Assembly (NCBI GenBank): GCA_965226755.1
Contig: CBDDDT010000003.1
Span: 62,001 to 126,000 of the forward strand
Length of the DNA: 64,000 bases
Direction of reading: 5' to 3'
Source: Bog-113 sp965226755
Lineage (GTDB): Bacteria; Acidobacteriota; Terriglobia; Bryobacterales; Bryobacteraceae
Made by a program: the position numbers and the translations under genes. Of this stretch, positions 51,301-60,675 are shown piece after piece (within the stretch, counting starts at the first letter, position 1; each line of letters begins with the position of its first letter). The notes beneath the pieces are model-generated. The model saw nothing but the letters and a program-made list of their open reading frames with translations. It had not been told where the DNA came from and did not search any database.

Positions 51301-53240
51301 TCGATAAGGCCGCATGTCCTACAGCGCCTGCACGAGGATCGTTCTTGCCCACCCCTTCACCCGGACCCGAAGATATCATCATTTCCCACGCCTATCCCCG
51401 ACCCCAGCTTGAGCGCGAACAGTGGATTTCGCTGAACGGACGATGGGATTTCGCTTTGGATCGAGAGGCGGTCCACTCGGCGCCGTCGCAGGTGAGCTGG
51501 GAAAAGACGATCACGGTCCCGTTCAGTCCGGAGACGCCTTCGAGCGGAGTGAACGACACGGGTTTTTTCCGCGCGGTCTGGTATCGCCGGGAGTTTGAAA
51601 CGCCGGAGATGACCGGCAATCAAAGGCTGATGATCCACTTCGGGGCGGTGGATTATCAGGCCACGGTGTGGGTGAACGGAATGCTCGTCTGCGAACATCG
51701 CGGCGGATACACACCGTTTGAAGCCGACATTACTGAGTTTTTGCTTCCGGGCGGGCCGCAGGTGGTGATCGTGCGGGCCGAGGATGACGCGTCGGATTTA
51801 TCAAAGCCGCGCGGCAAACAGGATTGGATGCTGGAGCCGCATTCTATCTGGTATCCCCGGACGACAGGCATCTGGCAAACGGTGTGGCTGGAGGTGCTGC
51901 CGGCGACGTATATCGGTTACATCCGGTGGACTCCGAATATTGAGCGGTGGGAGCTCGGTTTCGAAGCGCGCCTGGATGGAGTTCGCCGCGAGGGGCTGCG
52001 GCTGAACGTCAAGATGTACGTGGGCTCGCTGCTGGTGGTGGACGACACGTACGCGGTGGTCGCCGGCGAAGTGCATCGCCGCATCGCGCTCTCCGATCCG
52101 GGGATCGACGATTACCGGAACGATTTGTTATGGAGTCCGGCAACCCCGACGCTGATCCAGGTGCATATGAACCTGTGGGGCGGCCGGGGCGAACTGGTGG
52201 ACACGGCGCGCAGCTATACGGCGTTGCGTTCGATTGGAGTTCAAGGCGACCGGTTCGTTCTGAACGGCCGTCCGTTCCTGCTCAGAATGGTTCTGGATCA
52301 GGGATATTGGCCGGACAGCGGCTTGACGGCGCCGGACGACGATTCGCTGCGGCGCGACGTCGAACTCGCCAAAGCGATGGGTTTCAACGGCGTCCGCAAG
52401 CATCAGAAGATCGAAGATCCGCGGTATTTGTACTGGGCCGACAAACTCGGGCTGCTGGTGTGGGAAGAGATGCCGAGCGCGTACCGGTATACGAAAGATT
52501 CGATCGAGCGGCTGACGCGCGAGTGGATCGATGTGATCAACCGGGACAGCAGCCATCCGTGCATCGTGGCTTGGGTGCCGTTCAACGAGTCATGGGGCGT
52601 GCCGGATCTTCCCGACAGTCCGGCGCAGCGGCATTACGTTCAGGCCCTTTATCATCTGACGAAGACGCTGGATCCGACGCGGCCGGTCATCGGAAACGAC
52701 GGATGGGAAAGCGTGGCCACCGACATCATCGGGATTCACGATTATGACGATTCGCCGGAGCGGATCGGCAACCGCTATGGGGCTACGGAAGTGGAGAGCC
52801 GTTTATTCAAGCGGGAGCGTCCGGGGGGACGGCTTCTGCTGCTGGACGGCGCGACGCGATCGGATCAGCCGATCATGCTGACCGAGTTCGGGGGCATCGC
52901 GTACTCGCCCGATACGCATGGAACGTGGGGTTACACGCGCTCGGATTCAGCCGCTCAGTTCGCGGAGCGGTACGCCAAACTGGTGCAGGTGGTGCGAGCG
53001 CTGTCGTCTCTAGCCGGCTTCTGCTACACCCAGTTCACGGACACTTATCAGGAAGCCAACGGACTTCTGTTTGCGGACCGCACGCCCAAGTTTCCGCTCG
53101 AAGACATGGCGTTATCGACGCGCGGCGCGCGCAGCGAACGCGACCGGCATGAATGGGCTTGGCGGGAACGCATCATGAATTTCCAACGTCACCAATACCT
53201 CGTTCCTTCCGAAGACTACCGAACCCAGGACCGGCATTGA
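51291..53240 (+). CDS. Glycoside hydrolase family 2 protein
   Basis: 649 residues from GTG 51291. Order: jelly-roll sugar-binding domain (about 35-215: SLNGRWDFALDRE, FFRAVWYRREFETP, DYQATVWVNGMLV), immunoglobulin-like domain (about 215-320), and a TIM barrel from about 320 with GFNGVRKHQKIEDPRYLYWADKLGLLVWEEMPSA. Catalytic Glu residues are in PFNESWG (acid/base) and LTEFGGIAYS (nucleophile). It is a beta-galactosidase/glucuronidase-type enzyme. No signal peptide, so it is intracellular. Preceded by an overlapping PilZ gene and coupled to a GH1-like gene. Confidence 0.88.
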   Translation: MHIIDKAACPTAPARGSFLPTPSPGPEDIIISHAYPRPQLEREQWISLNGRWDFALDREAVHSAPSQVSWEKTITVPFSPETPSSGVNDTGFFRAVWYRREFETPEMTGNQRLMIHFGAVDYQATVWVNGMLVCEHRGGYTPFEADITEFLLPGGPQVVIVRAEDDASDLSKPRGKQDWMLEPHSIWYPRTTGIWQTVWLEVLPATYIGYIRWTPNIERWELGFEARLDGVRREGLRLNVKMYVGSLLVVDDTYAVVAGEVHRRIALSDPGIDDYRNDLLWSPATPTLIQVHMNLWGGRGELVDTARSYTALRSIGVQGDRFVLNGRPFLLRMVLDQGYWPDSGLTAPDDDSLRRDVELAKAMGFNGVRKHQKIEDPRYLYWADKLGLLVWEEMPSAYRYTKDSIERLTREWIDVINRDSSHPCIVAWVPFNESWGVPDLPDSPAQRHYVQALYHLTKTLDPTRPVIGNDGWESVATDIIGIHDYDDSPERIGNRYGATEVESRLFKRERPGGRLLLLDGATRSDQPIMLTEFGGIAYSPDTHGTWGYTRSDSAAQFAERYAKLVQVVRALSSLAGFCYTQFTDTYQEANGLLFADRTPKFPLEDMALSTRGARSERDRHEWAWRERIMNFQRHQYLVPSEDYRTQDRH

Positions 53241-54448
53241 TCATCGAAAGCTCCTCGTCCCGAGGCGACGCGGAAGCCGCCTCTTCTTCCGATATTGCCC
53301 GCCAGATGAACCTGTTCCGTTCATTTTGGATGGGCGGATTTGAATGCGCCACGCAGATCAACACGGCCGGGCGACGGCTCGATATGATCGCCGGCGTGCA
53401 GCACGATGCGCAGGCCGAGCACGACTACGAACTGCTCAAGACGATGGGGATGCGCGTGGCCCGGGACGGCGTGCGCTGGCACCTGATCGACCGCGGGACG
53501 GGCGCGTATGATTGGTCGTCATTCGAGCCCATGTTCGAAGCGGCGGCGCGGCAAGGGATCCAGGTCATCTGGGATGTCTGCCACTACGGCTGGCCGGACG
53601 GACTGGATGTGTTCAGCGCTGCGTTCATCGAACGGTTTGCTAAGTTCTCGCGCGCGCTGGCCCGGTTCATTCGGGAGCGGTCCGCGGATACTCCGTTTTA
53701 CGCGCCGATAAACGAGATCAATTTTCTCGCGTGGGGCGCGTCGCGCGATTTCATTTATCCGTTCGCCATCGGCCGCGACAACGAGGTGAAACGCCAACTG
53801 GTCCGCGCGGCGATCGCGGGGGTCGAAGCGATCCTCGAAGTGGATCCACGCGCCAGATTCGTCTACCCCGAACCGGTGGTTCAGGCTTTGCCGCCGCGGA
53901 ACGCGCCGCAGTGGGCCGCGGTGGCGCGCGAGCATCACGAATCGCAGTTCGAAGCGTGGGACATGATCGCCGGATATCAGCACCCGCAACTCGGCGGCAA
54001 GCCGCGCTACCTCGATATTCTGGGCGCGAACTTCTATTATTCCAACGAATGGGAAGTGCACGGCAACGGGCGTCTGCGCTGGGAAGATGAGCCGCGCGAC
54101 GATCGCTGGGTTCCGCTGCATCGCCTTCTGGGGCAGATTCACCAGCGATATCGAAGACCGCTATTCATCGCGGAGACGAGCCACATCGGGGTGGGCCGCG
54201 GGAAATGGATCCAGGAGATCGGCGAGGAAGTCTGCTTAGCCCGAGAAGCGGGAACGCCAGTAGAGGGCGTGTGCCTATATCCAATCATCGACCGATACGA
54301 TTGGCAGGATCCGAACCACTGGCATAACAGCGGGTTATGGGATTTTGAACACGCGCCGAGTGGGAAATTAGTGCGCGTTTTAAATCAGGCGTATGCAGAC
54401 GCATTACATTCTACACAGCAGCGGTTAGCCGGAATCGGGTGCGCGTGA
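53237..54448 (+). CDS. Glycoside hydrolase family 1-like beta-glycosidase
   Basis: 403 residues if it starts at TTG 53237, which overlaps the GH2 stop (TTGA); ATG 53306 is an alternative. TIM-barrel features: GGFECATQINTAGRRLDMI, RVARDGVRWHLI, and the acid/base Glu in INEINFLAWGA (NE motif) and the probable nucleophile in LFIAETSHIG. It belongs to a group of short GH1/clan-A enzymes often annotated as beta-glucosidases. No export signal. Followed by a 194-base gap with no recognisable feature, then the glycosyltransferase-flavoprotein fusion. Confidence 0.8.
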   Translation: MIIESSSSRGDAEAASSSDIARQMNLFRSFWMGGFECATQINTAGRRLDMIAGVQHDAQAEHDYELLKTMGMRVARDGVRWHLIDRGTGAYDWSSFEPMFEAAARQGIQVIWDVCHYGWPDGLDVFSAAFIERFAKFSRALARFIRERSADTPFYAPINEINFLAWGASRDFIYPFAIGRDNEVKRQLVRAAIAGVEAILEVDPRARFVYPEPVVQALPPRNAPQWAAVAREHHESQFEAWDMIAGYQHPQLGGKPRYLDILGANFYYSNEWEVHGNGRLRWEDEPRDDRWVPLHRLLGQIHQRYRRPLFIAETSHIGVGRGKWIQEIGEEVCLAREAGTPVEGVCLYPIIDRYDWQDPNHWHNSGLWDFEHAPSGKLVRVLNQAYADALHSTQQRLAGIGCA

Positions 54449-54642
54449 GGTTTGTCAAGGGACTCCGGCGTCATTTCGAGGCCCAAACGTAAGCGGAAAT
54501 ACCCCAATACCGCGATTTTCGCACCATTCCCAGGGTGCTTAACGAATTTTCACTTTGGCAGTAGTTTTGCTTTCTGTAGCGCAGCGGCCTTCCTCGTAGA
54601 ACGCCACGGCAGAGGTCCATCTGTGCGAAATCTGGAGGGCAA

Positions 54643-57408
54643 GTGAAAAAAAGCTTCGATGTAATCACCTTCTCCCATCTTCGTTGGGATTTCGTCTTTC
54701 AGCGCCCGCAGCATTTGCTTTCTCGCCTCGCGGGAGGCCACCGGGTTATTTTCATCGAGGAGCCCGTATATGATCCGTCCGCGCACTGGGAGATTCGCCG
54801 GCCGGAGCCGAATCTGCTGATTTGCATTCCGCACACGCCCAGCGAGAGCCACGGGTTCACCGATGGGCAGATGCCGATCCTGACGCGCCTTGTCAACGAG
54901 TTGCTGGCGCGGGAACATGTTCGCAATTACGTTCTGTGGTTTTACACTCCTCTCGCTCTTCCTTTAGCGGACGGCCTCTCGCCGAGCGCGGTCGTTTATG
55001 ACTGCATGGATGAGCTGTCGGCGTTCTTGAATGCGCCGAAGCAGCTGCTCGACCGCGAGGAGCGGCTTCTCAAGCTGGCGGACGTCGTGTTCACCGGGGG
55101 GCCAAGCCTTTACAGAGCGAAGAAAAATCGCCATTCGAACGCGTATTGTTTTTCGAGCAGCGTCGATACGGCGCATTACGCGAAGGCTATCGCGAAACCC
55201 GTTTCGGAGCCCGAGGATCAGACCGGAATTCCGCATCCGCGCTTCGGTTTCTTTGGCGTGATCGATGAGCGGATCGACCTGAGTCTTCTCGCTTTTATGG
55301 CCGATAGCCATCCCGAATGGCAGATCGTGATGCTGGGGCCGGTGGTCAAAATCCAGGAAGAATCGCTCCCGCGCCGGGCTAATATCCATTACCTCGGCCA
55401 GAAGAAGTATACGGAGCTTCCGTCTTACCTGGCGGGGTGGGATGTGTGCCTTCTGCCTTTCGCCCGGAATGAATCGACCAAGTTCATCAGCCCGACCAAG
55501 ACGCTGGAGTATATGGCGGCGGAGAAGCTGATCGTCAGCACGCCGATCACCGACGTGGCCGACCCTTACGGCAAATTGGTGTACCTCGGCGACACGCAGG
55601 AGAATTTCGTGGCGGCGTGCGAGCGCGCGCTGAATGCCTCGGAACAAGAGCGCCGTTCGCGCATCGCGGGAGCTCGCGAAGTGCTCTCGAAGACAAGCTG
55701 GGACGCGACCGCGCAGGCAATGGAGCAGCTCATCGTGAAGGCGATTCGGAAGACCGACAATTTGGAGGATGGAATGTTTGTGCCGGCCACAGCCAAGATG
55801 AACCCGACCGAGACGAAGAAGAAGCCGGGGACGGTGGTGATCGGCGCGGGGCCGACTGGATTGAGCGCCGCATATCACCTGGGCGAAGACGCCTTGCTTT
55901 TGGAGACGGAGAGCCGCGTGGGCGGGTGGTGCCGGTCGATTGAAGACAAGGGTTTCACGTTCGACTTCGCCGGGCACATCATGTTCTCCAACGATCCCTA
56001 TGTGCATGACATGTACAAGCTGCTGCTTGGCGAGAATGTCCATTGGCAGAATCGCGAAGCGTGGATCTACAGCAAGAACGTTTATACGCGGTATCCCTTT
56101 CAGGGAGCGCTTTACGGGCTGCCGCCGGACGTGATCAAGGAGTGCATCACCGGGGCCATCGAATCGCGCTTCGGCAGCTTGGGTAAGAAATCAGGGCCGG
56201 GGCACGCCAACGGCGCCGCAAGCGCGGCCGCGGCGAACGGGAAGCTGAATGTTCCTGCTAACGGAAAAATGAACGGGCATAGCCTGGCGGATTCGAATGC
56301 GGCGTCATCGAGCCCTTCCGCGTGCAAGGCCGAATCGATCACGGATTGCTGCGGCGATGGCGTGGCGGAGGCGTCGGTCGAGCTCGGCAGAAAGGCGACG
56401 GCGGACCCGGCGGCGGAGCCGCGCAACTTTGAAGAATTCATTTACAAAGTGTGGGGGTCGGGAATCGCGAAGCATTTCGCAATTCCTTATAACCGGAAGA
56501 TCTGGGCCGTGCCGCTGACGGAAATGGAGACGAGCTGGCTGGGCGGGCGAGTGCCGCTGCCCGATTTGGAAGAGATGATTGAGGGAGCGCTTCAGCCGGT
56601 GGCGCGGCCGATGGGGCCCAACGCGCGATTCGGATATCCTCTCCGCGGCGGATTTCAATCGCTGATGAACGGGTTTCTGCCGCATCTGAAGGGCGATCTG
56701 CGGTTGAACACGCGCGTTCGAAAAGTTTCCGGGAAGAACCATACGATCACGCTTGAGGACGGCCAGGTGATCCCGTTCGAGTACCTGATCAGCACCATGC
56801 CGCTTCCTATGTTGATTCGGGCCATGGGCGACGAGCCGCCGGCGGGCATTCGCGAATCGGCCGGGAAATTGCGCCATACGTCGGTGCGGTGCGTGAATTT
56901 GGGCGTTGGCCGGGAAAACCTGACGGAGAAGCACTGGATTTATTACCCGGAAGATACGGTTTTCCACCGTGTTTTCGTGCAAGGGAACGCGAGCCCGCAC
57001 TGCAATCCCGCGGGGGGTTTTGGGTTGACGTGCGAGATTACGTATTCCCCGCACAAGCCGCTGCCGTGCGAGGGCGAAGATCTCATCCGGCTGTGTATTG
57101 AAGGCTGTCACAAGGTGGGGCTTTTCGGGGAGAATGATCCGATCGTCACGGCGAATCAGGTCGACATGCCGTACGCGTACGTCGTGTACGATCATGGCCG
57201 TTCGAGCAATGTAGCCGAGATTCGCGAATGGCTTTTGAAGAACGACATTGTTCTATCCGGCCGGTATAGCGAATGGGAATACTACAATTCGGACCACGCT
57301 TTCCTGGCTGGGAAGAAAGCAGCCGAGAACGTGGGCGAACTGCGCCAGAAGCGGGCGCTTCAGAAGAAGCTGGTGCCGCAACCCTGGGAAGTTTCGATCC
57401 GGGCTTGA
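54643..57408 (+). CDS. Fusion of a GT-B glycosyltransferase and an FAD-dependent amine-oxidase-like/UDP-galactopyranose-mutase-like protein
   Basis: 921 residues from GTG 54643 with GGAGGG upstream. Residues 1-375 are a TuaH-like glycosyltransferase (FDVITFSHLRWDFVFQRPQHLLSRL, FVVYDCMDE-type segment VVYDCMDELSAF, SPTKTLEYMAAEKLIVSTPITDVADPYG). From about 396 an FAD-binding Rossmann fold starts (GTVVIGAGPTGLSAAYHLG, then RVGGWCRS), with a proline/alanine/asparagine-rich linker of about 55 residues inside it (about 520-575: HANGAASAAAANGKLNV). The second part resembles Glf-type and protoporphyrinogen-oxidase-type flavoproteins. It probably modifies a nucleotide sugar then transfers it. Confidence 0.82.
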   Translation: MKKSFDVITFSHLRWDFVFQRPQHLLSRLAGGHRVIFIEEPVYDPSAHWEIRRPEPNLLICIPHTPSESHGFTDGQMPILTRLVNELLAREHVRNYVLWFYTPLALPLADGLSPSAVVYDCMDELSAFLNAPKQLLDREERLLKLADVVFTGGPSLYRAKKNRHSNAYCFSSSVDTAHYAKAIAKPVSEPEDQTGIPHPRFGFFGVIDERIDLSLLAFMADSHPEWQIVMLGPVVKIQEESLPRRANIHYLGQKKYTELPSYLAGWDVCLLPFARNESTKFISPTKTLEYMAAEKLIVSTPITDVADPYGKLVYLGDTQENFVAACERALNASEQERRSRIAGAREVLSKTSWDATAQAMEQLIVKAIRKTDNLEDGMFVPATAKMNPTETKKKPGTVVIGAGPTGLSAAYHLGEDALLLETESRVGGWCRSIEDKGFTFDFAGHIMFSNDPYVHDMYKLLLGENVHWQNREAWIYSKNVYTRYPFQGALYGLPPDVIKECITGAIESRFGSLGKKSGPGHANGAASAAAANGKLNVPANGKMNGHSLADSNAASSSPSACKAESITDCCGDGVAEASVELGRKATADPAAEPRNFEEFIYKVWGSGIAKHFAIPYNRKIWAVPLTEMETSWLGGRVPLPDLEEMIEGALQPVARPMGPNARFGYPLRGGFQSLMNGFLPHLKGDLRLNTRVRKVSGKNHTITLEDGQVIPFEYLISTMPLPMLIRAMGDEPPAGIRESAGKLRHTSVRCVNLGVGRENLTEKHWIYYPEDTVFHRVFVQGNASPHCNPAGGFGLTCEITYSPHKPLPCEGEDLIRLCIEGCHKVGLFGENDPIVTANQVDMPYAYVVYDHGRSSNVAEIREWLLKNDIVLSGRYSEWEYYNSDHAFLAGKKAAENVGELRQKRALQKKLVPQPWEVSIRA

Positions 57409-57454
57409 ACGGAGCGGGCGAAGGCGGCCCTTTGGGCCAAGAGGCTTTGGGAGT

Positions 57455-57531
57455 TGGTGCGCCCGACAAGATTCGAACTTGTGACCTTCTGCTCCGGAGG
57501 CAGACGCTCTATCCAGCTGAGCTACGGGCGC
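57455..57531 (-). tRNA. tRNA-Arg (anticodon CCG)
   Basis: A complete cloverleaf on the minus strand: GCGCCCG acceptor, TAGCTCAGCTGGATAGAGC D-arm, TCTGC-CTCCGGA-GCAGA anticodon arm with CCG at the anticodon, AGGTC variable loop, T-arm ACAAGTTCGAATCTTGT and CGGGCGC-A-CCA. CCA is encoded. Adjacent to the fusion gene, 46 bases away. Confidence 0.95.
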
Positions 57532-57639
57532 GCGTAGGCGGGATCAGGCTAGATTATAACGCGAGGCCGAGCGATTCCGGCGGGGCGGTTCTGGGAAGCG
57601 GGCGTGTTAACATTCCTATGAATCGTTTGCACACCCGTC

Positions 57640-57732
<93 letters not shown>

Positions 57733-57734
57733 GT

Positions 57735-58613
57735 TTATTTTCTATAAGATTCCGGCAATCGCCGGTTTTTCAGGGCAATACCCACGCGGGTTCGAATGCC
57801 CGCCCGCTTTGCATGGCGTTGTATCAGCCGGCAGGCGTCCTGTTGCGTCAGCCGGTGTTTCGTGCCGGCCGAGCGGCCCGTCGTGCGAAACAGCGGCCCC
57901 TCTGTATCGCTCCCGATGCCCGCCGCCGCGATGTATTCATCGAGGTACGCTTCCAGTTTCGGAACGCAGGGCGCCTCATGTTCCTTGCCGCCTTTCTCAT
58001 GCAGACGCACCCATCCGCGCCGTCCTTGGCTGAAATAATCGCCCACGCTCATTTGCAGCGCAGCGCCGACGCGGGCGACGGTGTAAATCATAACGGCGAT
58101 GAGCGCCCGGTCACGCAGGCCGGTGATTGAGGCCGTATTGATAGTTGCGATGAGCGCCCGCGCTTCGTCCCGGTCCAGTACCGGCGTGCGCCCTTTCTTC
58201 TGCGAATATTTCGGGCCCCGGACGGCGTGCGCCGGATTGGTATCGAGTATGTGGCCGACCACCAGCCAGTCGAACAGCATCCGCAGCGCCGCCAGATGTT
58301 GTTTCACGGTCGGCTTGGAGAGTCCCTGCCCCTCCGGCTTGGGAGCTGAAAGCCACTCTATATATGCGGCGACGTGCGGCGGCTTTATATGAGCCAGACC
58401 CTTCAGCGCCCTGCCTTCGCACCAGTCTGAAAACCGGCAGGCTGCCTTGTAGGACGCCCGCCGCGTGTTCTTGTTGCGGATGTTCGCGGTAAAGAACCCG
58501 AAGAACCGCTCCGCCGCCTTTTGGTTCGGAAGAAACACAGCGGGGAGGTTCGCGGCCAACCCGGCCAGCGAGGGCGGTTCTCGGAACGGGGCGATTTCGG
58601 TCTAGCGGGTCAT
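57735..58613 (-). pseudogene. Tyrosine recombinase (integrase), truncated and with an early stop
   Basis: The N-terminal core-binding domain (ERFFGFFTANIRNKNTRRASYKAACRFSDW, about 30-60) and part of the catalytic domain (ARVGAALQMSVGDYF with the first Arg; RLHEKGGKEHE with the Lys) are clear. The C-terminal H-x-x-R and Tyr motifs are absent: after AGIRTRVG the sequence becomes unrelated and stops at 57735. Upstream, ATG 58613 begins M-T-R then TAG at 58604-58602 and the frame reopens as TEIAPFREPP, so the start is broken too; a TTG at 58559 is the only later start. It cannot excise its element. Confidence 0.85.
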
Positions 58614-58730
58614 GCGGCGTGGCCTGCTCGGAAACGTGTGGTAATGTCCTTTATCACACCATACAACAGGACGGTAGGGAAATGTTTTTTGCCGCCGGTG
58701 CCACCTCGCGCGTTGGGCTATTGCCGCTCC

Positions 58731-58907
58731 GGCGAGATGGCGCTAGGCATCGAGAAGGCCTTCGGGGTAGAGATGAAAACACGTAGGCGGAAGCAATCGC
58801 CTTTTGACATTGCCAAGACCGGCAGCCGGGAGAAGGAAATTCGGGTTCGGCGATTACACCCCGCGCCAAGGCTCATTCATAGGGGCGTCAGTTCCGCAGG
58901 AGCGTAA
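58731..58907 (+). pseudogene. Remnant of a HigA-type antitoxin (C-terminal part)
   Basis: In the frame through 58737 the text SGEMALGIEKAFGVEMKT followed by QSPFDIAKTGSREKEIRVRRL matches the C-terminal end of XRE/HigA antitoxins (GEMALRLEKAFGV pattern; the following DTLLRMQ-type segment is replaced by RRRKQ). The helix-turn-helix N-terminus is not visible upstream and the frame then stops at 58907. No HigB toxin is adjacent. This is a dead gene fragment, found in a gap of about 300 bases (58614-58917) otherwise without a recognised feature. Confidence 0.55.
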
Positions 58908-58917
58908 CATCGAACAA

Positions 58918-59883
58918 ATGCGCAAATGGTGGTGGTGGTGGATACCCGGTTGCCATAAAAAGTGGAAGCTGGAGAAGCGTCGAGTTGAAACCCTTTCAGC
59001 TATCGCCGGGGAACGGGTGAATGTCGAGGCGATGGCACAGCGCCCCCGGACATCGGACGATATTCGGGACGATGCACTTTTGGAATCGGTGTTGAGGCGC
59101 CTTGGGGAAATGGAGGCGAGCGCCCGACAAGTGAATATCATCGACGATCTTGACGACTTAACCGCCGACGCGGAAATACAGGGGCAATTCAGGGCCTATC
59201 TCTGTCCAGTAGCCGAAATACACGCCGAGGGTGAGTTGGTGATTGATGTTATCGAGGGTTGGGGCATTCCCAAGACCGCGATTAAAAGGCTTCGGGACTT
59301 ACTCGTCAAGAAGCTGGAGAAGGCCGACACGAACCCGGCGGCAGCACGAAGCGCGTTACGTTCCCTGTTTGAGGAACGCGATTCTTGGGCCGACTACAGC
59401 GACGATTACGAAGATACGATGGAGGGCTATACGCGCTGGCTTTTTGGCGCGACCATAGTCCTGTCCCTGCTGGCAATCCTCGCTTTTCATTTCACTGTTT
59501 GGTTTTCACCGTTGTTACTTTTCGGCCTGCTATGCGCAGGCGCGGCGGGGAGCTGCGTTAGCGTCATGGCGAAAATGCCCGCTCTGGACGTCAGCTTGTC
59601 GGGCGAACTCGATGCCTATGGGCGACGAATTTTGAGCCGTATCGGTGTTGGCGTAGTTGCTAGCTTGATCGGTTCTGCATCGCTGGCGTGGCTTCCCGTT
59701 TCCGTTCAAAATCAGACCTTCGCGGATGCCCTGAATGCCTGTGCAACTTCCAGCGCCACCAACAATAAAACCCTGATCGTTTTGGGCGTTACGATGCTCT
59801 TGGGATTCAGCGAACGCACCCTAACTTCGTTCGAGCAGAGAGTTTTTGGAAACCCGGGGAGGCAGTTGTCACGCGAGAAATAG
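58918..59883 (+). CDS. Membrane protein of unknown function
   Basis: 321 residues from ATG 58918. N-terminus MRKWWWWWIPGCHKKWKLEKRRVETL with a striking run of five Trp. A soluble, acidic helical region (about 60-190) precedes hydrophobic segments at about 195-225 (FGATIVLSLLAILAFHFTVWF; LLLFGLLCAGAAGSCVSV) and at about 265-300 (IGVGVVASLIGSASLAW; LGVTMLLGFS). No family recognised. First apparently intact gene of the element, probably co-transcribed with the following genes. Confidence 0.65.
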   Translation: MRKWWWWWIPGCHKKWKLEKRRVETLSAIAGERVNVEAMAQRPRTSDDIRDDALLESVLRRLGEMEASARQVNIIDDLDDLTADAEIQGQFRAYLCPVAEIHAEGELVIDVIEGWGIPKTAIKRLRDLLVKKLEKADTNPAAARSALRSLFEERDSWADYSDDYEDTMEGYTRWLFGATIVLSLLAILAFHFTVWFSPLLLFGLLCAGAAGSCVSVMAKMPALDVSLSGELDAYGRRILSRIGVGVVASLIGSASLAWLPVSVQNQTFADALNACATSSATNNKTLIVLGVTMLLGFSERTLTSFEQRVFGNPGRQLSREK

Positions 59884-59974
59884 GCCCTTCCCTGTCCCAC
59901 CAAAATTTGCGAGAAAAGCGAGAAAGCCCATTGGGGTCGTGCGCTGCGATAACCTGTCGGATGAACGTGTTCAA

Positions 59975-60646
59975 GTGAAAGACTCGCAAAAAGTGCTCCC
60001 TCGGGCAACTGGTGTCGCCGCCGGTGTAACCCTCGCTCTTGTGGGAGTTGGCCTCTCAATCTACTGGTACTCGTCTCGGCCGAAAGCGTGGGACACTCAC
60101 GCATTGATCGTTAGGCACGTCAAAGCTGAAGGCATTTCGCGGCTAAACGACAAATTTGACGAAATCAGTTCTGGAAGCACTTTCACCGCAGACGTGGAGA
60201 ATACAACCGGAACCGATATCTCCCTTCCTCAAACCTTGACTATAATGGGCCAGACCAGAGCCTCCCACGCGCTCCATGGGTCGTTTCTTAAACTCGCTCG
60301 GGAGTCTTTTCTGCCAGCTAAACACGTCACTACTATTTCGCTGGATGTTGATGACCTGTGTGCCGCGAATGATCCCCCTCAGAGTTGCTTCGATAGATAC
60401 TTCAAGGAGGACGCAAATATCGTTATTTTTGACGAGGCACGAAAATACGAAATTCTCATTCCGGTTCCACCCCTCACCTTACCGAGTAGCCCGACAACAA
60501 AAGGTTCTTCCGAAATGCCCGCGCCTCCTTGCGAGAATGGCGCGGCGACTTGTGAACCGTGGCAACGCGATTGGAGCAAGGGTGATCTAAAGCCCGGTTC
60601 TGTGGTTACGAAACAAGGCACTATCGTTCAGCCCAGTGGGCGCTGA
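59975..60646 (+). CDS. Single-pass membrane protein of unknown function
   Basis: About 223 residues from GTG 59975; GTG 59939 is an alternative. One transmembrane helix near the N-terminus (VAAGVTLALVGVGLSIYWY), then an extracytoplasmic-type domain beginning at about 40 (ALIVRHVKAEGISRLNDKFDEISSGSTFTADVENTTG), Cys pairs (CAANDPPQSC; CENGAATC) and a Pro/Ser-rich tail. No family recognised. Its neighbours also have one or few membrane helices, suggesting a set. Confidence 0.55.
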   Translation: MKDSQKVLPRATGVAAGVTLALVGVGLSIYWYSSRPKAWDTHALIVRHVKAEGISRLNDKFDEISSGSTFTADVENTTGTDISLPQTLTIMGQTRASHALHGSFLKLARESFLPAKHVTTISLDVDDLCAANDPPQSCFDRYFKEDANIVIFDEARKYEILIPVPPLTLPSSPTTKGSSEMPAPPCENGAATCEPWQRDWSKGDLKPGSVVTKQGTIVQPSGR

Positions 60647-60675
60647 AACCAATCTGAAACCGTAGTTGCCGCGCT

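Noticed and set aside
58521..58730. N-terminal part of the frame ahead of the HigA remnant as a real gene
   Set aside because: The translated text is not HTH-like and overlaps the integrase 5' region on the other strand.
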